NCBI GenBank assembly: GCA_000469685.2 | Contig: LS997563.1 | Coordinates: 18,856,257 to 18,920,256, forward strand | Length of the DNA: 64,000 nucleotides | From: Haemonchus contortus | Lineage: Eukaryota; Nematoda; Chromadorea; Rhabditida; Trichostrongylidae | Direction: 5' to 3' | In this document: positions 11,463-24,000 of the stretch, piece after piece | How positions within the stretch are numbered: the first letter of the stretch is position 1 | Layout: each line of letters starts with the position of its first letter | The notes under the pieces: model-generated | What the model saw: the letters and a program-made list of their open reading frames with translations, nothing else | What the model was told of the DNA's origin: nothing | The model's database searches: none | Made by a program: the position numbers and the translations under genes

Positions 11463-14400
11463 TGCATTTGACGGGTTGGTTCGCAGTCTTTGGAACGGGA
11501 ACTGCCATGTACGCGCTACATTGAAATTGAATAATGGTTGTTCACTAAAGATGAGCACTTAACGGGTATATGTGTGTGATGAACACAGGCGTGACGCATT
11601 ACTGCTCTGCCTACTCCATAAGCGTTATTGGTGACCATGCCTAATATCTTTCGAGAACTAATCATCAGTCGTGTAATCGTGTGATGGTAATGGGCGGAAA
11701 TCTGTCCATAGAGTCTTTTCATCATGCTATGCCTATGTTCGACCACTATGATCGTGTGACTGGAAATGCATAAGTGTACTATGATCTTCTTGTTCAGGAA
11801 TCCCACAAAGAAGACATGAGGTGAATTGGGACATGTCCCGAACACTGTTACTGTTATATTGTTGGCTGTTCGATGTAAATATCGCAAGGAGAAAATGTGA
11901 ATATAAATATTGCGTGACTGTGATTGAAATGTATTCCACAAAAACTTCCAAATTTTATCGAATATGTAGGACTTTGAAAAAAGCTCCTTATTCATGAGCA
12001 ACTGCCCTATGACAGCTGATACAGGTGATGCTGAAGAGTGTGATAAAATTCAAGTGGACCAAACCCTGGATTCGTTCAAATTCAGCTATCAAAATATCTA
12101 CAAGTTATTACGTCAAATTACTAACTGCTCTTTGAAATTCAGAGCGTAAATTGTAACATCAAAACAGCTACAGAGTAATGAGTAAGGAATGGCGTAAGAG
12201 GGAGCCGTTCGCCAATTTGGGAAATCTATCCGAGCATTCAAGCGTTTTAGTGAATTCTGATATCAAACTAGTGACTCCTTCTCCCGGAACCAACAGTTTG
12301 ATGCGAGACTTTACCGAATATCGCAAGTCATTGTATATGTCAGATACGCATTCAATTCGCCACTACGATTCTGGTGGAAGTCGAATGCGGGGGCGCATTC
12401 CCCAGGCGGCATTAGTGAAGTCCCAAAGACTTTATCCTTTCTTTCTGCGTCCGGGGATCCCTGTAGTACTTAAAAGTAGTTAGGCAAAGTGTTGGGCGTC
12501 GACAAGCAAATCATTTCTCAATACGACTGCATCCTTCTAAAAAAGAAAATAAAAAGTTTTCGGCAATTGGTGATTGATCGTCAAGATGCTATCCTGTCGG
12601 AAATAAGTGTATTTTGAGGATAAACTCAATTAGACGAGTTATTCGTGATCCTAACCCTCGGCTAATGGCCTCATGTCCCTTAGTATCAAAACGCTTCAGC
12701 CACATTGAATATCTGCTGTTGACATCTGAGCAGCTCGTGGAGGGGCGGCGTTGTTGTTTTGCACATACGCCGTTGATTTTGGCAAATCTCAGGTTTCGTG
12801 GTATTACTTTCAAGGCCTTCTCATGGCGCCTACGAAAATTGATGCTCATTAGAGGGAAAGCAAGAAATTTTCGTGATTAGGCCAAGAACCATACATTCGT
12901 ATCACAGCCTCTTCATCCATCCACTCAATCGATCATCTCCCAGAGATCGAACAGAAGCTAGACTGATGTGAGACGCGAATAGATCTAACAGGTTGCGCCA
13001 ACGGACGGCCGTTTCTGGCGACAATCTCTGCTCGAATACACACCAGATGATTTATGACCTGCACCCAAGGGTTCTCTGCGCATGACCTTTCTGGTGATTC
13101 GCGGCTCGGCCCAGGAAATAAACGGGTGACTTCTCCACTCACTCGAGACTATGACTTGGACTAATGACACGAAATCAAGGATTCTACTGTTTAGTGATCA
13201 AGCAGAAACTTCCGGTATTGAGAAGATTGATCAATCAACTCCCCTGGCGTACGGCACACAAGCTTTAGCTCCCACTCGTTTTTTGAAAGCTATTAGAGCT
13301 GCAGCTGTCCTTCACTACGTTTACAGGAACAGTTCAAATCTGGAACTTTCGTTTTTGCTTTGTCAAAACGTTACCATATACCTACTCGATTCATGAGTCG
13401 TTCACAGTTATAGCTGTGGCACATTTTGACACACCATTTCCCACATTCAATGGAAAAATACCTCTTATCTGGCAGTGATGAGTGCGACCTACCGTAACTA
13501 CCGTAGCTTTACTACTACGTTACTACCGTAACTTTAATCTGACCAGAAATCCCGTATTGTTTGTCGAGCAGCTTGCTAGATAGAAGTACGATTCGCCTGG
13601 AACATGAGTCGATTTAGTAGCATGGCTGTCTAGCAGCTGTCCAATCCCTGTTCAGTCAGGGTTTATTTACGAGTAGATGATACTATCATGATCCTGGAAC
13701 AGACAACTTATTGATCGTGCTAACAAGACCACAGAATTGTAGATAGGATGGAAAGGGGCCTCATTAGTTTCCTTCAGACGAAAGACGAACCACATTTGAG
13801 ATAGAACATCCAGAAGTAACCTGAAACCGTTGCAATGTTGCAGCCCTGAGCGAATTCCACCAGAACCTTCGAGCACTTTAGAATGAGGAATTTTTCCCCG
13901 AATGGTTGCGGACCCGTAATGGTCATTGTATTGGCTAAATGCTCATTCAAGTGACTTCGCGATTCCGAGTAAAAACCGGAAAAGGGCGCATCCCAAAGTG
14001 GATCAATAAGCGCCGTCTATCGATTCGTGCTCGTTATCGTAACAAGTAGCAGGCTTTAAACACCATAGCTCAAACTCCAAAACTTCTCTCACACAGAGAG
14101 TTATTTATCAAAGCGATCAACGTTGTGGGGGGAACCGGTCGAGATGGTGACTGGATCGAAAGTGCTTTCAACCTTTACCGTCCTGTGTTTTCAATCAAAT
14201 CTTGAGATTTTTTCAGATTTTCAGCAAGCCAGATGACTCAGTAGGGAACTGGAAATGGGCCTGAGGACCGTCAGTGAAATGGATGAGCTAGTGCAGCTCA
14301 TGTACGTCAGCTGCACTCGTGAGTGTGTGTGTGTATGTTGCCCCGCACCAATCAATACCCCGCCCTACATCCATAGCGAAACAACCGACGACTCGCCACC

Positions 14401-17400
14401 ACCAATGTGCTGGCCGACTGGCCCTCCTCCCTTCATTTCCTATCTGTTTTTTCTTCTAAAGAGAATTCTGTTCATATAACGGTTTCATGGACGTTATTGA
14501 CCTTGAAGACCCGTATTGATTGGCTTTCTTCGTATTGATCGGAACGATTTGTTTTCGAAAAGGGCTCGTGTCCTCGTGACTGCTGCGGTAGGAATTCGTA
14601 CTTCATACGTTGTTCGTCCTGATCTGGCCTACTTGGGGCCGTTTTGACCTGGCGAACATGAATTATATTCAGTACTTTCATAAATTCCTTTCTGATCAAA
14701 ATTTAATCTGTAAAAACAAGTCGGTGATCATTTCTTGAATTATATTCTACCATCTATGGTTCCTTATTCAATTCAAACTGGCCGGTTCGATAGGTTATCG
14801 CTCGGAAAGTTCGGCACTATCACCTCATCGAATCATTTGTTTGTTTTTTCTTTAACTTGCGGATTAAGAAGCTCCGCAAAGCAGTCCGCGGAGAAGTTCT
14901 TTCGGCACGATAATAGACTTCAAGTTTAACTTCAAATTCTCTCTGAAGTTGAAAACGTTAACGGAATTCCCACTCTCCTAAAATAATCCCTGTGTGTGCC
15001 CCTGTGCTTTTTCGTCGACTGACCTATCTATCATGATTATACCTAATGTTCAAACTGTAGGGTTCTAAATATCAAAAGATTTCAAGAAACTTAGAATGAG
15101 AACTGCTTTAAGGTGTGACTTCGATCACGAACGTGTTTACAAAGTTCTTCTATCACTTCGTTGTCGTGGTTTCAATTCGCGTTTTTCTGACTTTAAAATT
15201 AATTGACTGTGCAGAGTTGATCTCAATGAAGGGCAAGTAATACCGTAATGGCGAGTAATATCGGTGTAACCCTGTTTCAAGTAAAAAAAACTATATCGCA
15301 ACGCAACTGCCAAGTAAAAATCGATCGCCGTTTATAATCTGATCAATCGTAAGATATAATCATCGGGGCCATATCATGGCGGTGGTTTTACCTTGCGTCA
15401 CCTGTCAAACTCTATTTTCCCGAAGATAAACCGACATGCGACATTTCTCAACCGTAGAGCTAGTGCGATCGATACGGCTCGAAGGAACTGAGTGGGATCA
15501 GCAATGAAGGAACATGCGTGCTTTATAGTTTTTTGTTTTGCTAAAGTACTTATCCCCTCAACCCGTCACTGTTTTTCTGATCGATCGACCCATGTACCAA
15601 TTACTTTCTGAAAATTTTTAGCTGAAGAGAACTTCCAAGTTTACCAGTTGAGTTTTCTCTGACGTCAGTAATTGTTTTCGTTTGAGTAAGCATGGATTAA
15701 CAGACGAGAACTTACACTGATAAGCGCGCTTTGAGAAACCCATTATTTTGTACCAACCGAGCTGACTTACATTTTTTTGAAATGCAATCACCTCATAAAA
15801 ATCGATCAGCATCGACATAAGGAATACATTTGTTGCCAAAATTTCATATGCCACTTGCACAGCTTTCTAAAATGTGCCCTTATCAACTACCAAATTTGCC
15901 GTTATTTTTAAAATCTGCAAATCGAAAGTGTAGTCGTGAAAACACTAATTTCTAGACCTTTCGAATTCCTCATGTAACTATTTCTGATTTATGTTTCATT
16001 TTTTCACCGCTACTTGTGAAGTGGATAAAACACTTATCCCAAAAAATCGGATATTTTTCTCGAAAAATATACTAACATGCCAAAATGGCGGAATCACTCG
16101 AGAGAGGGAATGTGCGAGGAATTCGCCTACGGAGTTGACTCGTGACCAGTTAAGTGCCTACATTTGATGTAGCGGACATTCTTATTGATTTGCACTAATA
16201 TTGATAAGAAGTTTGGTGTGGGAAAACTTACCGTGGAGCCAGTTTGAACGATACCCAGACACTGGAATCTACTGGTATAGGCACTCCTCTCCCTTTGCTT
16301 TATCCCCAGAGTCTTACTGAACATTCTTTGTTCGCTTTAAGTTGACCTGGCCAAAGTAGGGTACTACCCATCTCCCAGCCACATTCTCTCTGTGTACAGC
16401 ACTCAGAGATTAGCGATCGACTCAGAATTCGTACAGACCTATGTACATAGCACTCTAACGCACTCACCGGATTCAACGTTGTGTGGTTTATTTTGAGTTC
16501 CTAGTACTAGCCCCTACAACGCCCAGAGGAATATGACCCTTTTCACTCCTTATATCCCAGTAGTTATAGAGTAAGAGGTATGAACATTATTGGAGCGCTT
16601 TCTTTGCTTTCAAGCCCATCCTATTCCCGTTTAAGCATGCATCATTTATATGCATGCTTTTTAGCTCACTTCTTTCCCAATATTTGCCGATAGTCACCTC
16701 CCCGTCTTGTACTATGGTTTTGGGTGAAGGTTTGATTACCTCTCTCTCCCTTTCTGGGTTACAAAAGAGTCTTTATGGAGCATCAGTAAAGTACCGCTTC
16801 TGAGTCTTCTCGGGATCTTTGTTTGTGAAACAGTGTAATAGTAAGAAATCTGGGCATTCGAAACTTCTCAGCGGCAATTCTGAAAATGCCGATCGAGAAA
16901 AAGTAGGAGCTATCTTAGACTTTGAACATGCTCAGTAAAAATTTCGGAATTGATTTAGACCTTTAAACCTCACTAGAAATCTTTTTAAAGTAATGTATGA
17001 GAGTATGAGGTTGCGACGGGTAAACGATCATTAATCATGTAGAAACGACATCAAATTATAATGCATACACAAACAAATGCTGATCAATACTACATAATGA
17101 AGCACGTAAAAGTACAATCATAAGCATGAAGTGTCAGATAGGAGCAGATGAAGTGGCATGATGTGGAATGGGGCAAGCTTATCAGATTTCAAATTGACGA
17201 AGTATTGAATTCACTAGTGAAATAAGCGCTAGGTTCTCAATCCGCTTGTTCACCCCACGCATTACATGAATACTTTGCCCACAGGAAACCTAACACCGCT
17301 ACTTATCTGGTGTACATTGTATAACGATTATTGACCGGATATTTCTAGCCTTCTCAGTCCTCTTTACCCCATCTGCATTACTCCGACGCATTTCTCTAAA

Positions 17401-18083
17401 GCGTCCCACGATCAACACACCATTACAGCAATACATTACCAAAAATAACCTAATTTCATTTGAGTAGTTGCGAAGTTACCTCTTGCGGAAATTCGCGTCG
17501 AAATCATGTAAACAAACAAACGTTGCGGTAAGTCGGAGGGTGGCTCCGTAGCTCGAATGCTATTTCAGAGAGAGTGAAAGACTTCGAGTGTAAACCGTCC
17601 TCATTGCATTTGGATGTGTAGATCTATAATATCCGAATCGTTAACGGTTGGAATCATTCCACGTAATTGAGAAAAATCATTGCTCGGTTGTGTATCAACT
17701 GATAATGGATAGGAAGTGATGCTTCATTGGCAGTTGCTTCAGCTTATCAAACGGACGACAGTTGGTACGCACTGGTTGAGATTGCCGTTCAATAGCTGTA
17801 TCTTACAAATTGATGTGCCATAAATAAATATAAATGGTATTGTTTATTTGACGTTCTTTCTTGATTACTACGGCTTTTCTCTCTGTCTTTTTCGTTTTCC
17901 TCCGTTGATCGAGACACCATTGCTTCTGATGTCGCACGTGCTTCTTTTCTTAATTTTTTCAATTTCGAATAAAAGTCGCTTCCTTTATTCGAATGCGCAG
18001 ATGAAGCACTTATTCCAGGTTATGCGTTACTGATCGAGTTCGCCCGTTTATAATTCCTGCCTTTACGGTGAACAGTCGTAACC
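11463..18083. other. long intergenic region without a recognisable gene
   Basis: About 6.6 kb between the HDAC and FHA/PHD genes. Open frames are short, lack domains and have no consistent splice signals. Visible contents are a SINE tail fragment (12355-12440), short TACCGTAA-type direct repeats near 13496-13532 and a short GT run near 14320-14336. An unseen RNA gene or regulatory element cannot be excluded. Confidence 0.5.
12355..12440 (+). repeat. SINE 3' tail fragment
   Basis: It matches the tail of the SINE family seen whole at 59610-60220: the ACGATTCTG...GGAAGTCGA block, GCGGGGGCGCAT and the final ACTTTATCC. The tRNA-like head is absent, so this is a 5'-truncated copy. It accounts for the second half of the chance open frame starting at 12178. 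Confidence 0.75.
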
Positions 18084-21000
18084 ATGCCCCCAGGACCTTC
18101 AAATGTCAATCAGAATCTCTTCCACTTACGGCGGATACCTCCTAATAAGTGCCGCTCTGATCCATCGCGTGGTGTTGAAGCTACGCTAATCTTGTAAGTG
18201 TTCATTTCCCACTGACTTTAGTAGGGTCTTTTTTGTTGCAGCCATGTATTATTTTATATTGCCGACCCTTGATTAAGACATGATGCTTGATCCGATAATT
18301 TTTTCTTATTTTTGGCGTTATTTACGAAACAGTTCGGATCTTCGGTGAAATATTTTCATTCAAAATGTTTTCGCAAAGCAGACAGCCATTTCTGATCATT
18401 CTGTGGATCAGATAACCTACTGTGTCATAGTGCTCTCCTGTCGTTAGTCTACGAGCAAAACTCGCATTGAAATACGAACCGGCCAAATGCATTCCCCACA
18501 CCAGCGCTGTATCGTGTTGCATGTAAGCCTGACGAGTAGAACTCAATACTTGTGATGGCAAGCAAACTTGACGCTTGTTAGATATCGTGTTTTAGAACTG
18601 GGTATGTTCTGAGAACGAAATCTCTCACCAATGCTTATGGAGAATACACCGCGACGTAATGCACTCAATGCAGCCGTAACAGTATTAAAAAATATAAAAA
18701 ATGAAAAAAAACACTATCGGAAACAATCCTAAATATAAAAATACGGGATGTCTTGACAGAAGTAGAGCACCATTACGATTGAAAGCTAGTGGTGAAACAG
18801 CTGGAAGTATTGAATACAGGACGGACTCACAAACAAAAAAAATTTGTTAGGTAAATTTGTAAAAGTGAGGTCTAAGTCAGAAATTGCTATTGCTTGGGAA
18901 TTCTCCCATGGCTCATCTTCCCTAAGACTGTAGGGAGTGAAGTGAGAGGGAGGGACGGACGTGACAGACTTCGTTCAGGAGGAACTGTTCTGTAAACGCT
19001 CGCCCTCCTGCACGCGAACCTTCTTTGACGCTTCAAAAACGAAGTTAACATGATGAAACGGGACGCAACGGGACTCGCCTTGTATATTTCACCATTGAAC
19101 ATGTCATCGTTGGTAAGCAAGGGGAACCCCAACACAACTTTGTTGCGAGTTTACAAGGGAATTTCCAGATTGAGGGTCTGGGGAAGCGTATCTGCCTAGG
19201 TCAGCTTTTCGCAGAAACCCTGACTGAATAATTGATGTAAAGGCAAGTTGCACACTACCTCACAAGCACGGTCACAGGTTTAAATCCCGGATCGATATTC
19301 GCCTAGGACACAAGCGGGTCCGGGAACTTCTCCCCTAACACGGCGTCGCACACGCCGCACCCGCCGCCTATCGCAGGATTGCGATGGAAGATTGGAGCGC
19401 GCAATTTGTGAGGTGGGGAGTCCTTTAAACATTTGAATTGGCCGGCCGCTCTCTTCAGTTCCAATGCGATTCTGATCGTCGTTTATATAGGAGGAGTCAT
19501 TTGAATTAATCAAGACTAATAATCATGAAAACTAAAAAGAAACAGAAGAAAAAACGATAAAATCCAATGAAAAAGCAAGCCAGTCAAGGAAAAATTCCGC
19601 GTCCTATCGATTGGCGGGAGTACGGTAATTGCAGTGACGTTTGCCGCATGCCGCAAGGGAGAATGCCGCGATAGGGGAGAAGTTCCGTTACCCGGTCACA
19701 AGCCTTCCCTCCCCCCGGGCTCGGTTAATTGGTACTAGACTCGTCTGGGAGGATAAAAGCACTGACTTGTACATTGGCTGGCCCCGCACATCACATTGTA
19801 TAGGCCATATACGCACTCAACACGTCACTACGATTCTGAATGGAAGTCGAATGCGTGGGTCATCCCTCAGACGGGATTTATTAACGCCACAACGCCTTTT
19901 TTGGTCATTTCGGATAAATATAGCCGTAGTGATCCAGTAAAAAGTGCGGAACTGCAATGAAGTCACTGACCCTGTCCGATCGTACTACCCGTCTTACGTG
20001 ATTGCTTCTTGACCTTTACTTATCAATGAAGAATGAACTCGGCTGAATCATTCTCCGATGAAAACGTGTTTCATAACGAAGTATGCTGAACTAGTTCAGA
20101 TTCAGCGCCGGGAAAGGAGGGGTAGCTGATGAATGGTTGACGTGTAGCACGGAATGAATCGACGAATGTTTAGGGATCGGGATCAGATCCCTAGACAGCC
20201 CATAACGTTTTCGATGAGCAGATAGTTAAGGTGACGACGTAGCATTGTTGGCACTGGCAAACGCCTTTGCGAGGACGCATGTGCTACATGTTTGAAGTGA
20301 TGTAGTCTTACAGCAAATCATTAAAAACGATTCTAAGCCAGTAGGACAAGGATTTTGCCCTTCGTGGCGTGAGGAGGAGTGGGCGTTGGCTGGGCGAGAT
20401 GTTGACCTCCTGCACAATGTTGGAATTGAGCGGTAGCTCACAACATAGGCGAGAGACCGCGGACAGGGGCCAAAAAACGTGTGACCCCTGACATTAGCAG
20501 TTAACATAAGGAAAGAACAAAAAGCATTTTTATGAGAAAGCAAAGTCATCGTCAACAAAAAATACTGTAGTTGATGAAAAACCTGTTATTTGTAATATCT
20601 ATTAGTATTCTAACGAGAATCAGGTGATTCGAAATTATCCAGCGCAGCTATAGTCATCGACGTGCGGGATATCGACACCTACGCCGGCGTCAGTACTGTG
20701 AACGCAACCGAAAAGAAATCAAAAAGCACTTTGTGAGAGACGTAAACTCGCAGATAAGAATGATGAAAAAGCTGTGAATTACAGCCACCAAAAATTCAGA
20801 GATTGATCAAATATTCATGGCAAAATCCTGAACCTACCCTAACCTAATAAAGACGAGAATGTGGATCACCTTCGTCATGCTTCACAGTCATCCGGTTGTG
20901 AGTGGCTGCTCTCATACTCCGACGTGCGCGCTGGCACGCAGATGGAAACGGACGTACATTCGGGAAGCGGCGTGCGAGCGGTTATGCGACGGCGGCCCTA

Positions 21001-24000
21001 TCCAAGCGTGTGACAGCATCGGGTACCGATTGATACCGCAAATCGAGGATGGCTGCTGTCACACGCTTGGACAGGCCCGCCGTCTAGCCGCTCGCACGCC
21101 GATTCCTAAATGTACGGGCGTCTCCAACTACGAGCCGGCGCTCAAGTCGAAGTATGAAAGCAGCCAATACGTTTTCGATGCGTCGTGTACAGGATAGGAT
21201 ATAAATGGAACAAGCTTTTTCCATGGAATGGAACATGTTGTTTATGAAGTTCTGCAGACACTGCGTTTTATTTCACCATCGCGCGATTATCGATTTTAAC
21301 GCGCTGGCAGCCAACGCAATGCATAATCATATGAGCCTACTTTTGCATACCATTGATTCGCACCTCCAAAACGCATCAGAAAATCGACGTGAAGGATGGC
21401 CATAGCTCTAGGCCCAAACCCTGCGGATCCGTCTGCACCATGCGTCATGAATTGCACGATTTCTCAAAATGTTCTGCATTTCTGGCAGTCAATATCTTCA
21501 GCGCATCTGATACTTTTCTCTCTTTTAGGTAATTGTCTTAAGTGTACCATTCAAGAGCGTAACAAACTTTTGCTTCAGCTTTTTCGACGTATACGTTTTT
21601 GATCCTTTTTTGCGAGTTTTCCTATTCTTTAGCGCTACGCAAAACATCGTTGGATCGTGTAGTGGGCAGAGTGTTGTCCGTTCGACTTCCTTATAAGAAA
21701 ACTGATTGTGTTTCTGCAACTCCTAGCTCTTTCTCACTTTACTCAGTCATTTAAAGTTATGTTGCCGGTTCTAATCCAACTTGATCAAGTTTTATTAGCG
21801 ACATTGTTGTTTCGGATACGTTAATGCAAATTGCTTGTTTACGAGTAAGAAATTAACGACATTTGTTGATGCATTTCAAACGAGAGTGTAACCAGTTACA
21901 TTCTTTTGTTCGATGGGCTCGAATAGCGATGTGGGTGAAAATGTAGTTGGAAGGGGAACAGGCTTCCCATCGTCTCTGATATTAAGCACTGGATCGCAGA
22001 GAAGAAAGAGTAGCTGACCTCGCGAACCTGTAAAGGCGCTTATAAACTTTCTTTGACCACTGGAAGTAGCTTTTGCCCAAGCCTAGGGGGGAGGAGGAGG
22101 AGCACCGCGCTGGGTGGGTGCGTGCTATCTCAGCAGGAATAGCATGCTAGCTCGCTACCGCTTACACTCTCGAAAAGAAAAAAATTAATGGTGAACAGAG
22201 TGTTCAATTCTTTCTCCATCCCACCTTTCGTGCGAGGTAATCATCTCGCCCACCTCGGTGTTCCCCTCCTCAAGCTTACACTAACCAAAAACTGTATTCT
22301 TCTTGCTAAAAAACTTTTTCTAGCGCCATTGCAGGCCCCCAGGCCGACTATCCTCCTTCTCTGCGCTCTAGCGCTAAGAAGTGGGGGTGGGCCTCCCTGT
22401 TCCATCTAAACTACATTTGCACTGCGTTATGTTTGTAGGTGTTGCACTTCTTGATTGGAGCCCAAGCTTCTTCAACTGAACTTATGCGATAGATGCTTAG
22501 ATATTACCACCCATTCCAGGCGATAGCGAATTTTGCTGAAGTGTTGTTTTTCAGACTTGATACTCATACGAAGTTTGGAAGGAATCCCGAAAAATGCGAC
22601 GTCGTGTTGACTTCGTCCGTTTTCAGGTATGGCTTCTGCTGTATGCCTCATTTTGTAGTGTTTTTAGTCAGTCAACATTCTCATATTCCCTATTCCTCGT
22701 TCCCTTCAGTAAACACATTAAGCTAAACATATGTTTTGCAGTCAGCAGCTTTGTTGCAAAATCTTTGAACCCTCATCCATGACAATGTTTCGCAACCTGC
22801 AGTTTTGCTGTTATTTAACTGATTAGTTACAAGTTACCATCCTGTTATACTTGTGCCCATTAAGAGAAACAGTCATTTAGCATGACAGAAGTAGATTGAA
22901 TAGGTTGGCGAATCTACTCGCTTCTCTTTTGCTTGGCAGACCTTACAAGTTTTCCTTGGGAGATTGGTTGCTCTGGCATGACCCAATCAATGAGTCATCA
23001 GTAGGTGATTTTACAATAAGTTTAAGCACTGTGAAAAACTCTGCTGGAATTTCTAGTCTAATCACCTTCTGACAAGTTTCTGTTCCTTCTATGTTCTGGG
23101 CTGCTATTTTGAGCTTAACAAAGCTGTACTCATTGCCCATTTCAAGATGAACTATCGAAATCGGTCCGAGTACGATTACAGTAGCTTTAAGATGTGTCTT
23201 TAACAGTAATTCTTTGTTGTAATGCCTACCACGCGAACAATCGTCCAAAACCCCACTTTAGTCCACTATAATCCGCTGCTCTTGTTGATTTTTACAACAG
23301 GCTATTTTTTCACTTTTTCATGAGCAGTTGTCGACTGACGAAGAATCTGGCAGTCTGTTTGATCTGATGATATCTTGACGCTGTAAAGTCTTCTTTTGCT
23401 GGAGCAACACTTAGAGGGGGTCATGAATAGAGTTCTCCGCTGATACTCTATCATTTCATTCCATTATCTCCATCTTTCTACTTGGCAGTTAACTCAGTGT
23501 TTTAATGTTCAGTTAGATTGTTCCATTGATCACGGGCTAATGCTTGCAACTTCAGCGATGTGTGCTTAGTGTGCATAATAAGCACGTTGGCAAACGCACA
23601 CATAAATAACTAAATAAATAAATAATACAAGGATGAGAAGGGGGCCCTGATTTGAGAAATCCCTCTGAAACTCTATTAACAACGACGCATTCCGTGGCAC
23701 TGTTTCATTTATTTCCATTGCAGCTCATCGAATATGATCTCCAGAGATCACGCAGATATCATTGGTGTGAAAGGAGCAAGCGGTCGTATTGAAAAATATC
23801 ACATCAATGATCGTTCACTCAATGGAACATATATCAACGATCAAAGGGTAGGCAGATTTTTTGATCCCTCTTTCTTTCTCACGGTTAATTTACTTTAATG
23901 TTGATGCTTATTCTCTCTTCGCTGTGAAAAAGTCGAAAAAGGAATATCTCATTAGATGTCTAATGGTGCTTTTATTGACATCCCTTACGTGCATTTTCTC

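Noticed and set aside
12178..12483. 101-codon plus-strand open frame starting MSKEWRKREPF
   Set aside because: Its second half is a SINE tail, it lacks splice partners and has no recognisable domain.
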